DNA from: Bacteroidales bacterium | GTDB lineage: Bacteria; Bacteroidota; Bacteroidia; Bacteroidales; Lentimicrobiaceae | Length of the DNA: 34,175 nucleotides | Direction: 5' to 3' | Assembly (NCBI GenBank): GCA_024636955.1 | Contig: JAGXGB010000033.1 | Coordinates: 1 to 34,175, forward strand | Part shown: positions 23,675 through 30,522 of the stretch, piece after piece | How positions within the stretch are numbered: position 1 is the stretch's first letter | How the letters are laid out: every line of letters starts with the position of its first letter | Notes under the pieces: model-generated | What the model was told of the DNA's origin: nothing | The model's database searches: none | Seen by the model: only the letters and a program-made list of their open reading frames with translations | Translations under genes and position numbers: made by a program

Positions 23675-24316
23675 CTAAAGTTTAGTTGTAACTGCAATTG
23701 TGCTTTTGCTTTTCTTGAACTCCATTGCACGCTTACTGTAATACTTTAGCCCTTCTTCAGTTGCAATTCCTCTTATAAAGTTTTCAAACATCACTTCAAA
23801 CAGAAGCTTGAAAGAGAACTTTTCAGGTGGGAAGAATACTGCATTATGGAGGTCAATCAGGCGGCTAATATACAAACGTGAAAGTAACTCAATGCTCAGG
23901 TCGTCGCGGTACATGCCCTGGGCAATCCCTTTTTGAATGTTAATTTTTATCTTCTCAAATATAAAGTCGATCCGTTGCTCAATGTGCTGCTGATATACAT
24001 CGGGGTACATTGTTTGCAGTTCAAGAGTGAATGAAGGAGTAATCTCATTGAAGCGGCGACTTACTTCGCTGCTAACAGTGAGAAGGATATCAATTGCATT
24101 GACCCCTTCAAAATTGTACTTATCAAAAATAGAGCTAAAGGTTTCCCTTTCAAACTCCAGCAACTTTTCCACTAATATCTGCTCTGTTGGTGCGAACCTT
24201 TTCAGTTCTACAATATCAATTGACAGGCTTTTGCAAATGTGCTCGAAGGATAGATTGCTAATTCCATTCTTAATTGATAAATCCCTGACTTTTAATAGTA
24301 TATGGTGATTATCCAT
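23675..24316 (-). CDS. TetR-like transcriptional regulator
   Basis: 213 residues. The N-terminal 50 residues follow a TetR HTH layout (GISNLSFEHICKSLSIDIVELKRF), but the recognition helix is unusual: where most members have a Gly/Ser-rich turn followed by Y-x-H/Y-F, here it is IDIVELKRFAPTEQILVEKLLE. The remaining residues are helical with a DYVIEFE-like ligand-binding bundle and a basic tail (KRAMEFKKSKS). It converges on the orphan FtsX gene and is divergent from nothing nearby, so its targets are not evident. The call rests on layout; assignment to TetR is probable but a non-DNA-binding relative is possible. Confidence 0.62.
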   Translation of the reverse strand: MDNHHILLKVRDLSIKNGISNLSFEHICKSLSIDIVELKRFAPTEQILVEKLLEFERETFSSIFDKYNFEGVNAIDILLTVSSEVSRRFNEITPSFTLELQTMYPDVYQQHIEQRIDFIFEKIKINIQKGIAQGMYRDDLSIELLSRLYISRLIDLHNAVFFPPEKFSFKLLFEVMFENFIRGIATEEGLKYYSKRAMEFKKSKSTIAVTTKL

Positions 24317-24400
24317 TCAGGTGTATCTGATTTTATAAGTGATTTTAAAACGGTGCGAATTTACGAAAAAAGTACAGATTTCCCGTAAGCTAATAATATA

Positions 24401-25960
24401 TTAAGGTGTATAAATCACCTTCTTAGTCAATATCTGATTGTCGAGAACCAGCACAAAGTAATATATTCCGGGATTAAGGTTGTACCCTTCAGCCTCGATC
24501 ATTCTTGTGTACTTGCCCACCGTCATCTTTTGATTGTTGATAAGCTTGATGACATCACGGCCTGTTACATCTTTAACTGACAGTGAAACATTTGAAGTTC
24601 GGTTCAGCTTGAATGAGTAAGCTGTGTTGTGTGTAAAAGGATTAGGGGCAACCTGCGATTCAGCGTAAGGTATGCCATCCACTAATTCAGTCCCTATTAT
24701 TAAGGGATCAACAAAAGCAGTATTAATACTCATTGATCCGTTGTGAAGTCTGGTCCATATTGGTCTTATAGTGTCATTGTATGCTGATATGTTGTTATAA
24801 TCGCCAAAGAAGTATGAGGTGCTTGGCATAAAGGGTTCTTCGCTTACTTTAAAATTAGTGAAAGTGTTACCACCATCCTCTGATACGGCCATATAAACAT
24901 CAGTAGCCAGGTCAGCGTGCTCACGCCTGTCATAAAAAACGAACCACAGTTTCCCGGTTATCTGGTCAACGGTCATCCAGGTAAAGAATTGTTGTTTTCC
25001 AGGGGCATCATTGTTTACTCTAACCGGCTCACTCCAGGTATTACCCCCGTCAGTTGACTTAGTTAACCAAACATCCGTATCATCAAGCCCGTTTCGCTGG
25101 TCAGTATAGTTTATATAGATAGTACCACGGTGAGGGCCGTTGCTGCGGTCACAATCAGTTACAGGGAAGCCATTACATCTGGAGATACCCGGTATATCCT
25201 GAGCCCAACCACCTGCATGCTCGTAAACGAATATGTCGTTTTCAAGCCAGGTATTTCCGCCGTCAAGCGATCGGTCGAATACAATGCCTGCCGGTCCCGA
25301 CCAGGAAACATATATTTGACCATCAGGACCAACTGTTGGTACTGCTCCTTCAGTCGTATTATCATCATCAATACAATCGCCTGCCACTTTGCTCAATCTA
25401 ACTGCTTCACTCCATGTTTCGCCAAGGTCAGAAGATTTAGAAAACCTTATTATCGAACTATCATTTGGATTGTTGCTTCCATAATTATCAAACTGAGTCC
25501 ATGTAACATATATCTCATTATTATAGGGATTAACCACAGCCCACTCCTTATCCTGTTTCTTTCCGGGAACAAAGCCAATGCTACTACCCGATGTCCATGT
25601 TTGGCCCATATCATCAGTGCGTTGGCATACGATCCTGTCAATCCAACTTCCTGAAGGTGGGTTGCTAAGGTGAAAGAAGTAAAAGTTTCCAAGAGTGTCA
25701 ACTATAATACAAGGATCTCCCCATACGCCCATAGTTGCTGAAGTAAGCCGGCCATATTGCCATGTCAAACCTCCATCTTCCGATGTGTGGTAATGCCATA
25801 TATTGTTTGCAGCCATCATCCGCATTGGATTCTTTGGATCAATCATAATTGATGGTTCATTAGGAGCATCAACTGTTGTTATCAACACATTTGTGTGTTG
25901 TGCGCTTGTTGTTAATGCTATGAACAACAGTAAGATGGAGAGAATAGAATTACGTTGCAT
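24401..25960 (-). CDS. Secreted Asp-box (BNR) beta-propeller protein with T9SS domain
   Basis: 519 residues. The signal peptide (1-20) ends TSAQ. Six Asp-box motifs (S-x-D-x-G-x-T-W) are spread along the body: TSEDGGLTW, RTDDMGQTW, KSSDLGETW, RSLDGGNTW, KSTDGGNTW and VSEDGGNTF, giving a sialidase-like propeller. The last 80 residues or so (VAPNPFTHNTAYSFKLN... NPGIYYFVLVLDNQ) are a type A T9SS sorting domain. The family contains sialidases and other exo-glycosidases as well as non-enzymatic propellers. I could not confirm the sialidase arginine triad, so no enzyme activity is claimed. It is transcribed alone, divergent from the symporter gene. Confidence 0.8.
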   Translation of the reverse strand: MQRNSILSILLLFIALTTSAQHTNVLITTVDAPNEPSIMIDPKNPMRMMAANNIWHYHTSEDGGLTWQYGRLTSATMGVWGDPCIIVDTLGNFYFFHLSNPPSGSWIDRIVCQRTDDMGQTWTSGSSIGFVPGKKQDKEWAVVNPYNNEIYVTWTQFDNYGSNNPNDSSIIRFSKSSDLGETWSEAVRLSKVAGDCIDDDNTTEGAVPTVGPDGQIYVSWSGPAGIVFDRSLDGGNTWLENDIFVYEHAGGWAQDIPGISRCNGFPVTDCDRSNGPHRGTIYINYTDQRNGLDDTDVWLTKSTDGGNTWSEPVRVNNDAPGKQQFFTWMTVDQITGKLWFVFYDRREHADLATDVYMAVSEDGGNTFTNFKVSEEPFMPSTSYFFGDYNNISAYNDTIRPIWTRLHNGSMSINTAFVDPLIIGTELVDGIPYAESQVAPNPFTHNTAYSFKLNRTSNVSLSVKDVTGRDVIKLINNQKMTVGKYTRMIEAEGYNLNPGIYYFVLVLDNQILTKKVIYTP

Positions 25961-25981
25961 GGTAATGTGGTTTTAATATTC

Positions 25982-25989
25982 CAAAGGTA
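25982..25989 (-). promoter_or_regulatory. Possible -7 element of the Asp-box gene
   Basis: On the minus strand the bases read TACCTTTG, an exact TAnnTTTG, about 22 bases before the start codon. The matching -33 box is poor. Confidence 0.35.
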
Positions 25990-26015
25990 CATTCTTTTAT
26001 TTTCAGGCAGGCAGG

Positions 26016-26047
26016 TTTGTATGGTCAGATATTAAGAAGTACATTTG
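26016..26047 (+). promoter_or_regulatory. Housekeeping promoter of the symporter gene
   Basis: TTTG (26016-26019), a 20-bp spacer and TACATTTG (26040-26047) form a perfect Bacteroidota -33/-7 pair. Transcription should start near 26054, inside the longest possible reading frame, so the TTG at 26045 cannot be the start codon; the ATG at 26129 is. Confidence 0.7.
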
Positions 26048-26074
26048 CTTTGGTTCATACACTGCAAACCGACA

Positions 26075-26089
26075 ATAGGTAAAACCTAT
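26075..26089 (+). promoter_or_regulatory. Leader hairpin of the symporter mRNA
   Basis: ATAGGT and ACCTAT are perfectly complementary around AAA, in the roughly 75-base leader of the symporter mRNA. It is a small stable hairpin, or the duplex could be an operator. Confidence 0.35.
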
Positions 26090-26128
26090 CTACAATTCTT
26101 ACATCTATACATTGATAACGTTACAAGT

Positions 26129-27352
26129 ATGAGGAAAATTGAATTGCACTGGCAAATATTAATAGCTTTGGTTATAGGAGTGCTTACCGGAATATATGCC
26201 ACATCGTATGTGCCTTACATAAGCTGGATGGGTGATTTATTCCTCCGGCTGCTCAAAATGATAATTATTCCGCTCATAATCAGCTCCATCATAACCGGTG
26301 TTGGAGGAATAGGTAATTCAGCCGGCATAGGAAGACTTGGGCTCAAAACTATTCTTTTGTACATGTCAACGAGTTTAGTAGCTATTTTATTGGGTCTTTT
26401 AATAGTGAATATAGTGGAGCCCGGAAAGGGTCTGGATTTTTCATTAATGCAAAAAGTTGATTCTTTGGCTGTTGCCGATTCTTCAATTGGAAGTCTTTTG
26501 ATGAATAGCATCCCTGAGAACATTTTTAACAGCATGGCAAAGGGTGATATGTTGCCTATCATTCTCTTTTCGATGATATTTGGATTCTTCACTAACCTGG
26601 CCGATGAACGTCACAGAAAGCCCATATTAAACTTCTTTGGTGCCGTGATGGCTATTATAATGAAGATCACTATGGCTATAATAAAACTTACTCCTATAGG
26701 AGTATTTGCAATTATGGCCACTGTAATTTCAAAGTATGCTGCTGATGCGGAATCTATTCAGCGACTTGCTTCCGGACTGGGCTTGTATATGTTATGTGTT
26801 ATAGCAGCTTTGTTTATTCACTCATTCGTAACTTTAAATGGTCTCCTCTATTTTTTCGCCAGGGTAAACCCGCTGAAACATCTCCGGAATATGTCGGTGC
26901 CTCTGCTTACTGCATTTTCAACATCTTCATCAAGCGCAACCCTTCCACTAACAATGGCTGCTGTTGAGAATAATGATGGAGTATCAAACAAAGTGGCAAG
27001 TTTCACCTTGCCTCTGGGAGCTACAATAAACATGGACGGTACCGCCCTGTATGAATGCATAGCAGTAATGTTTATAGCACAGGTATATGGAATTGAACTA
27101 AGCTTTGCACAACAGTTAATGGTTGTATTAACAGCACTTCTGGCGGCAATAGGCTCAGCAGGAATACCTATGGCTGGGCTTGTTATGATGACTATTGTAC
27201 TCACTGCAGTTGGGCTTCCGCTTGAAGGCGTTGGGCTTGTGATTGCGGTTGACCGTATACTTGACATGTTTCGTACAACTGTAAATGTATACGGCGATAC
27301 TTGTGTATCGGTAATGGTTGCCCGATCAGAAGGGGAGAAGCTTAATATTTAG
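26129..27352 (+). CDS. Dicarboxylate/amino acid:cation symporter (DAACS, GltP-like)
   Basis: 407 residues from ATG 26129; the reading frame is open back to 26045, but the promoter covers that stretch. The family hallmarks are intact: hairpin 1 TSSSSATLP, the cation-site GATINMDGTA, hairpin 2 AAIGSAGIPMAG, and the final-helix DMFRTTVNVYGD. In the last, the Asp, Arg and Asn match D394, R397 and N401 of GltPh, so an acidic substrate (aspartate, glutamate or a dicarboxylate) is more likely than a neutral one. It is an inner-membrane secondary importer driven by sodium or protons. It is alone in its transcript and the M14 peptidase gene follows after 140 bp. Confidence 0.9.
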   Translation: MRKIELHWQILIALVIGVLTGIYATSYVPYISWMGDLFLRLLKMIIIPLIISSIITGVGGIGNSAGIGRLGLKTILLYMSTSLVAILLGLLIVNIVEPGKGLDFSLMQKVDSLAVADSSIGSLLMNSIPENIFNSMAKGDMLPIILFSMIFGFFTNLADERHRKPILNFFGAVMAIIMKITMAIIKLTPIGVFAIMATVISKYAADAESIQRLASGLGLYMLCVIAALFIHSFVTLNGLLYFFARVNPLKHLRNMSVPLLTAFSTSSSSATLPLTMAAVENNDGVSNKVASFTLPLGATINMDGTALYECIAVMFIAQVYGIELSFAQQLMVVLTALLAAIGSAGIPMAGLVMMTIVLTAVGLPLEGVGLVIAVDRILDMFRTTVNVYGDTCVSVMVARSEGEKLNI

Positions 27353-27492
27353 ATCTGGCAGCGAACCTTCTTAACTACTAAGTGCCAGTTATTAATATAG
27401 ATCACTGAAGTGCCAAACCACTCCTGATATTTCCGATATTTGCAAAATCAAAACTTAACCCCTACTTCCTTAATCAAAACACATAACATAAT

Positions 27493-29256
27493 ATGGGCAG
27501 ACTAAAAACCTCAATTATACTTATACTCAGCATTATTTTTAACATAACCGCAAGTGCACAGGATTGGAAAACCTATTACGAGAAATCCGGTTTCACTGAA
27601 ACACCACGCTATGAGGAAACAGTTGATTTTTGCCAAAGACTTGATGCAGCATCAGCCAATGTCAGCATTGCTAATTTAGGGAAGAGTCCTCAAGGCCGGG
27701 AGATACCTATGCTGATCATTGATAAGGATGGACTTTCTGATCCTAAGATGATTCGTAACAAAGGGCGGCTTATAGTGCTGGTTCAGTCGTGCATTCATTC
27801 CGGTGAGCCTGATGGTAAGGATGCTTCTCTCATGCTGATCAGGGATATGGTGATCGACAAAAAGAACAGGAAACTACTTGATAATGTAAGCATTCTTGTT
27901 ATTCCAATCATGAATGTTGACGGACATGAACGCTTTGGTGCAAACAACCGAATTAACCAAAACGGACCTAAAGAAATGGGCTGGCGTACAACAGCAACTA
28001 ACCTTAACCTTAACAGGGACTTCTTAAAAGCTGAGGCTCTTGAAATGCAGCATTGGTTAAAAATGTTTAATGCCTGGTTACCTGATTTCTTTATTGACAT
28101 CCATACAACTGATGGAGCTGATTACCAGTATGAGTTAACCTATGATATTGAAAAGTATGGTAATCTTGATTCAGGCCTAACCCGATGGCTTAATGATATT
28201 TATGAGCCGCGTTTGGATAAGGGTATGGCTGATGAAGGTTATAAAGTATTTCCTTATGTACAGTACAGGAAATGGCACGATCCAAGAAGTGGATTACGTA
28301 AAGGTGTGGCTCCTCCACTTGTGTCAACAGGGTATGCGGCAACACAAAATCGTCCTGCTGTTCTTGTTGAAACACACATGCTCAAGGATTACAAAACAAG
28401 GGTTTCTTCAGCCTATCAGTTGCTGGTAACTACACTTTCAATTGTAAATCACCAGAGCGAAACCCTCAAAACACTTATCAGCATGGCTGATAAATCAACT
28501 GCTTCACCAAATTTCAGGAAAGAGCAGTTGCCGGTATCATTCACTACCAGTAAGAAAGATAGTATAATGGTTGATTTCAAAGGGTTTGATTATACCGTGA
28601 AGAAAAGTGATCTTACCGGAGGGGATTGGTTTGTATATGACAACAAGAAGCCGGTAACTATGAAAGTGCCTTTCTTCAATCGCAATTATCCTGATAAAAC
28701 CATTAAACTTCCTGCAGCATATATAGTGCCCGTTGAATGGACTAACGTGATTGAAAAGCTTGAACTGCATGGCATAAAGATGCATCCACTCCATAAGGAC
28801 AGCACCATCAATGTTACCATGCTGCACATCAAGGATTTCAAGATGCAGAATACGCCAAATGAAGGTAAGTGCATGGTCTCAGTTACAACCGAAGAGAAAA
28901 AGGAAAAGAGGCTATTCCATGCCGGTTCAATGGTTGTGCCAACTGATCAGCGCACTGCCCGCGTCATTGCGTTTATGCTTGAGCCAACAGCTTCAGGATC
29001 ATTGATGGAATGGGGTTTCTTTAACAGTATCCTGGAACAAAAGGAATATGGTGAATCGTATGTGATGGAAGGACTTGCAAGAGAGATGCTCGCAAAAGAC
29101 CCACAACTTAAGAAGGAATTTGAAGAAACGGTAAAGAACAATCCTGATTATAAAGATAAGCAATGGGAAATGCTAAATTGGTTCTATAACCGTTCAGCAT
29201 TCTATGATATGAATTACAAAGTTTACCCAGTTGGTAAAATTACCGGTGAGAAATAG
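27493..29256 (+). CDS. Secreted M14-family metallocarboxypeptidase-like protein
   Basis: 587 residues. The signal peptide (about 1-22) is cleaved after ASA before QD. The catalytic zinc motif is H102-SGE105, followed by the substrate-binding NLNR175D, the third ligand H204 in DIHTTDG, and a probable general base E293 in LVETHML. The part after about residue 320 is beta-rich and ends without a T9SS domain, so the protein is probably periplasmic. M14 members trim C-terminal residues of peptides or act on peptidoglycan. The N-terminal length and the ETHMLKDY motif are common in Bacteroidota copies. The methyltransferase gene follows across the 33-bp repeats; the M14 stop (29254-29256) is two bases before the first repeat unit. 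Confidence 0.88.
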   Translation: MGRLKTSIILILSIIFNITASAQDWKTYYEKSGFTETPRYEETVDFCQRLDAASANVSIANLGKSPQGREIPMLIIDKDGLSDPKMIRNKGRLIVLVQSCIHSGEPDGKDASLMLIRDMVIDKKNRKLLDNVSILVIPIMNVDGHERFGANNRINQNGPKEMGWRTTATNLNLNRDFLKAEALEMQHWLKMFNAWLPDFFIDIHTTDGADYQYELTYDIEKYGNLDSGLTRWLNDIYEPRLDKGMADEGYKVFPYVQYRKWHDPRSGLRKGVAPPLVSTGYAATQNRPAVLVETHMLKDYKTRVSSAYQLLVTTLSIVNHQSETLKTLISMADKSTASPNFRKEQLPVSFTTSKKDSIMVDFKGFDYTVKKSDLTGGDWFVYDNKKPVTMKVPFFNRNYPDKTIKLPAAYIVPVEWTNVIEKLELHGIKMHPLHKDSTINVTMLHIKDFKMQNTPNEGKCMVSVTTEEKKEKRLFHAGSMVVPTDQRTARVIAFMLEPTASGSLMEWGFFNSILEQKEYGESYVMEGLAREMLAKDPQLKKEFEETVKNNPDYKDKQWEMLNWFYNRSAFYDMNYKVYPVGKITGEK

Positions 29257-29257
29257 G

Positions 29258-29389
29258 TTATATCAGGTATTATTATTGGATCAGGAGATAATGTACCATG
29301 AACTATTATTAAATCAGGAGATAATGTACTATGATCTATTTTTAGATAAGGAGATTAGTAACCAGGTATTAACATTAGATCAGGAAATA
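29258..29389 (+). repeat. Four 33-bp tandem units upstream of the methyltransferase
   Basis: The units start at 29258, 29291, 29324 and 29357, exactly 33 bp apart. In one frame they read LYQVLLLDQEI, MYHELLLNQEI, MYYDLFLDKEI and SNQVLTLDQEI, with no stop. Each unit holds an AGGAG- or AGGAA-like motif near its end, and the last one is the methyltransferase Shine-Dalgarno region. Differences between copies are mostly synonymous or conservative. Confidence 0.88.
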
Positions 29390-29395
29390 AATTGA
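29291..29395 (+). CDS. Possible 34-codon leader ORF made of 11-residue repeats
   Basis: The ATG at 29291 lies 3 bases after AGGAG and is followed by 34 sense codons ending at TGA (29393-29395). The stop overlaps the methyltransferase TTG start as TTGA, an arrangement typical of translational coupling. The peptide consists of three 11-residue repeats (consensus YxELLLDQEI) plus a terminal Asn; a fourth unit lies upstream in the same frame, and a GTG at 29246 could include it. There is no known family. Expression is unproven; the alternative is non-coding tandem repeat DNA whose stop is fortuitous. Confidence 0.35.
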   Translation: MYHELLLNQEIMYYDLFLDKEISNQVLTLDQEIN

Positions 29396-30522
29396 GCGAA
29401 AAACTCCAGGTCAATAAACCCGAACCAATAATTGCATCAACAGATGTGGTCACTTATAAAAAAAGAATGGACCCACAGTATGCTGTTGATGCACTTATTG
29501 AAGGTTATCCTGTATTGATAGCTGATTTCTTCAGCAGCGGATTGGCGGTTTTGAACCAGTTAAAGTTATTTCTCGACACCCAATATCCTGATTCTACATT
29601 CGAACAGCAGCGCGAGAAGCGGGCAGCGTACCGTGAATTGTCGAATAATGTGCTGCTTAAGATAGTTAACTCCAAACTTCAAACACGAAAATCACCTGAT
29701 ATCGGGTGGCTTGAAATTCTATATAGCGATAACAAAGAGTTTCTGTTGCCATTTCCTCAGGTACAGGGACTTAACAGTGCATGGCAGTGGTATATAAACG
29801 GTATTTACGTCCCTGTCCTTGGCAGAAAGATTCACCCTTGGTACGGCACGTACTTCCCGGTTAGATTTGAACACCTCGAGTTGTTTGATAACTGGCTTAA
29901 AAACTATAAGGGCGCAAAGAATAATGCCTTTGATATTGGCACCGGTAGCGGAGTACTTGCTTTGCAGATGCTGAAGCATGGGTTTAGTAAAGTATATGCA
30001 ACAGATAATAATCCAAATGCCATTAAAGGCTTTGAAGAATACATCAGTAAGCATAATGAAAACAGAGTAGTACCTGCTTATGGAGATCTGTTTGCCGGTA
30101 TCGACGAAAAGGCAGATATAATTGTTTTTAATCCCCCCTGGCTCGAAGCAACTCATGATACTGAAGGGTTGGAAAGAGCCACATATTACGAAAAAGGTTT
30201 GTTTGAAAGGTTCTTCGAACAGGCAGTTCATCATCTGGCAGAAAACGGAAGAATTGTAATGCTGTTTTCTAATTTACAGCAGGTAATACAATCGGGTGCT
30301 GCCAACCTCAGGCAGGTAATTCAACCAGGTGATGAAAGCCTTCATCAGGTAACTAATACAAATGTTGCACACCCAATAGAGGCCGAACTTGCAAGCGGTT
30401 TAAGGTTTCAGAAAGTACAATTAACAGAAAAGCAAGTAAGGCCACCATCTAAGCGCACTAAAAGAAAGCATGATCAAAGGTCTTCTGAATCGGTGCAGTT
30501 ATGGGTGCTGAAAGCTAAATAA
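29392..30522 (+). CDS. Class I SAM-dependent methyltransferase (MTS small-domain type)
   Basis: 376 residues from TTG 29392, preceded by AGGAAA; the next in-frame Met is residue 26. An N-terminal helical domain (1-170) precedes the Rossmann fold. SAM motif I is FDIGTGSGVLALQ, the acidic strand 2 end is ATDNN, and the catalytic NPPW lies in IIVFNPPWLEAT, the form used by methyltransferases acting on planar nitrogens (HemK/PrmC, RlmG-like). Substrate assignment is not possible. After MLFSNL, a segment of three 33-bp units (NLQQVIQSGAA, NLRQVIQPGDE, SLHQVTNTNVA) comes before HPIEAEL; it looks like a repeat expansion in a surface loop. The basic C-terminus (KRTKRKHDQR) may bind RNA. The gene ends base-to-base against the convergent carrier gene. 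Confidence 0.83.
   Translation: MSEKLQVNKPEPIIASTDVVTYKKRMDPQYAVDALIEGYPVLIADFFSSGLAVLNQLKLFLDTQYPDSTFEQQREKRAAYRELSNNVLLKIVNSKLQTRKSPDIGWLEILYSDNKEFLLPFPQVQGLNSAWQWYINGIYVPVLGRKIHPWYGTYFPVRFEHLELFDNWLKNYKGAKNNAFDIGTGSGVLALQMLKHGFSKVYATDNNPNAIKGFEEYISKHNENRVVPAYGDLFAGIDEKADIIVFNPPWLEATHDTEGLERATYYEKGLFERFFEQAVHHLAENGRIVMLFSNLQQVIQSGAANLRQVIQPGDESLHQVTNTNVAHPIEAELASGLRFQKVQLTEKQVRPPSKRTKRKHDQRSSESVQLWVLKAK
30271..30369 (+). repeat. Three 33-bp units inside the methyltransferase gene
   Basis: Units at 30271-30303, 30304-30336 and 30337-30369 encode NLQQVIQSGAA, NLRQVIQPGDE and SLHQVTNTNVA. The core CAGGTAA(T/C) is shared. The frame is kept because the unit is exactly 11 codons, so the protein is lengthened rather than broken. 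Confidence 0.8.

Noticed and set aside
25130..25654. A 174-codon plus-strand frame within the Asp-box gene
   Set aside because: It is antisense to a clear secreted propeller gene, has no family features and no initiation signal.
26045..26128. N-terminal extension of the symporter from TTG 26045
   Set aside because: It overlaps the -7 box and predicted transcription start, and the family N-terminus begins at MRKIELHWQ (26129).
27380..27415. AAGTGCCA pair as a TTGGCAC sigma-54 site on the minus strand
   Set aside because: No -12 element at the right spacing, and the orientation points into the symporter's 3' end.
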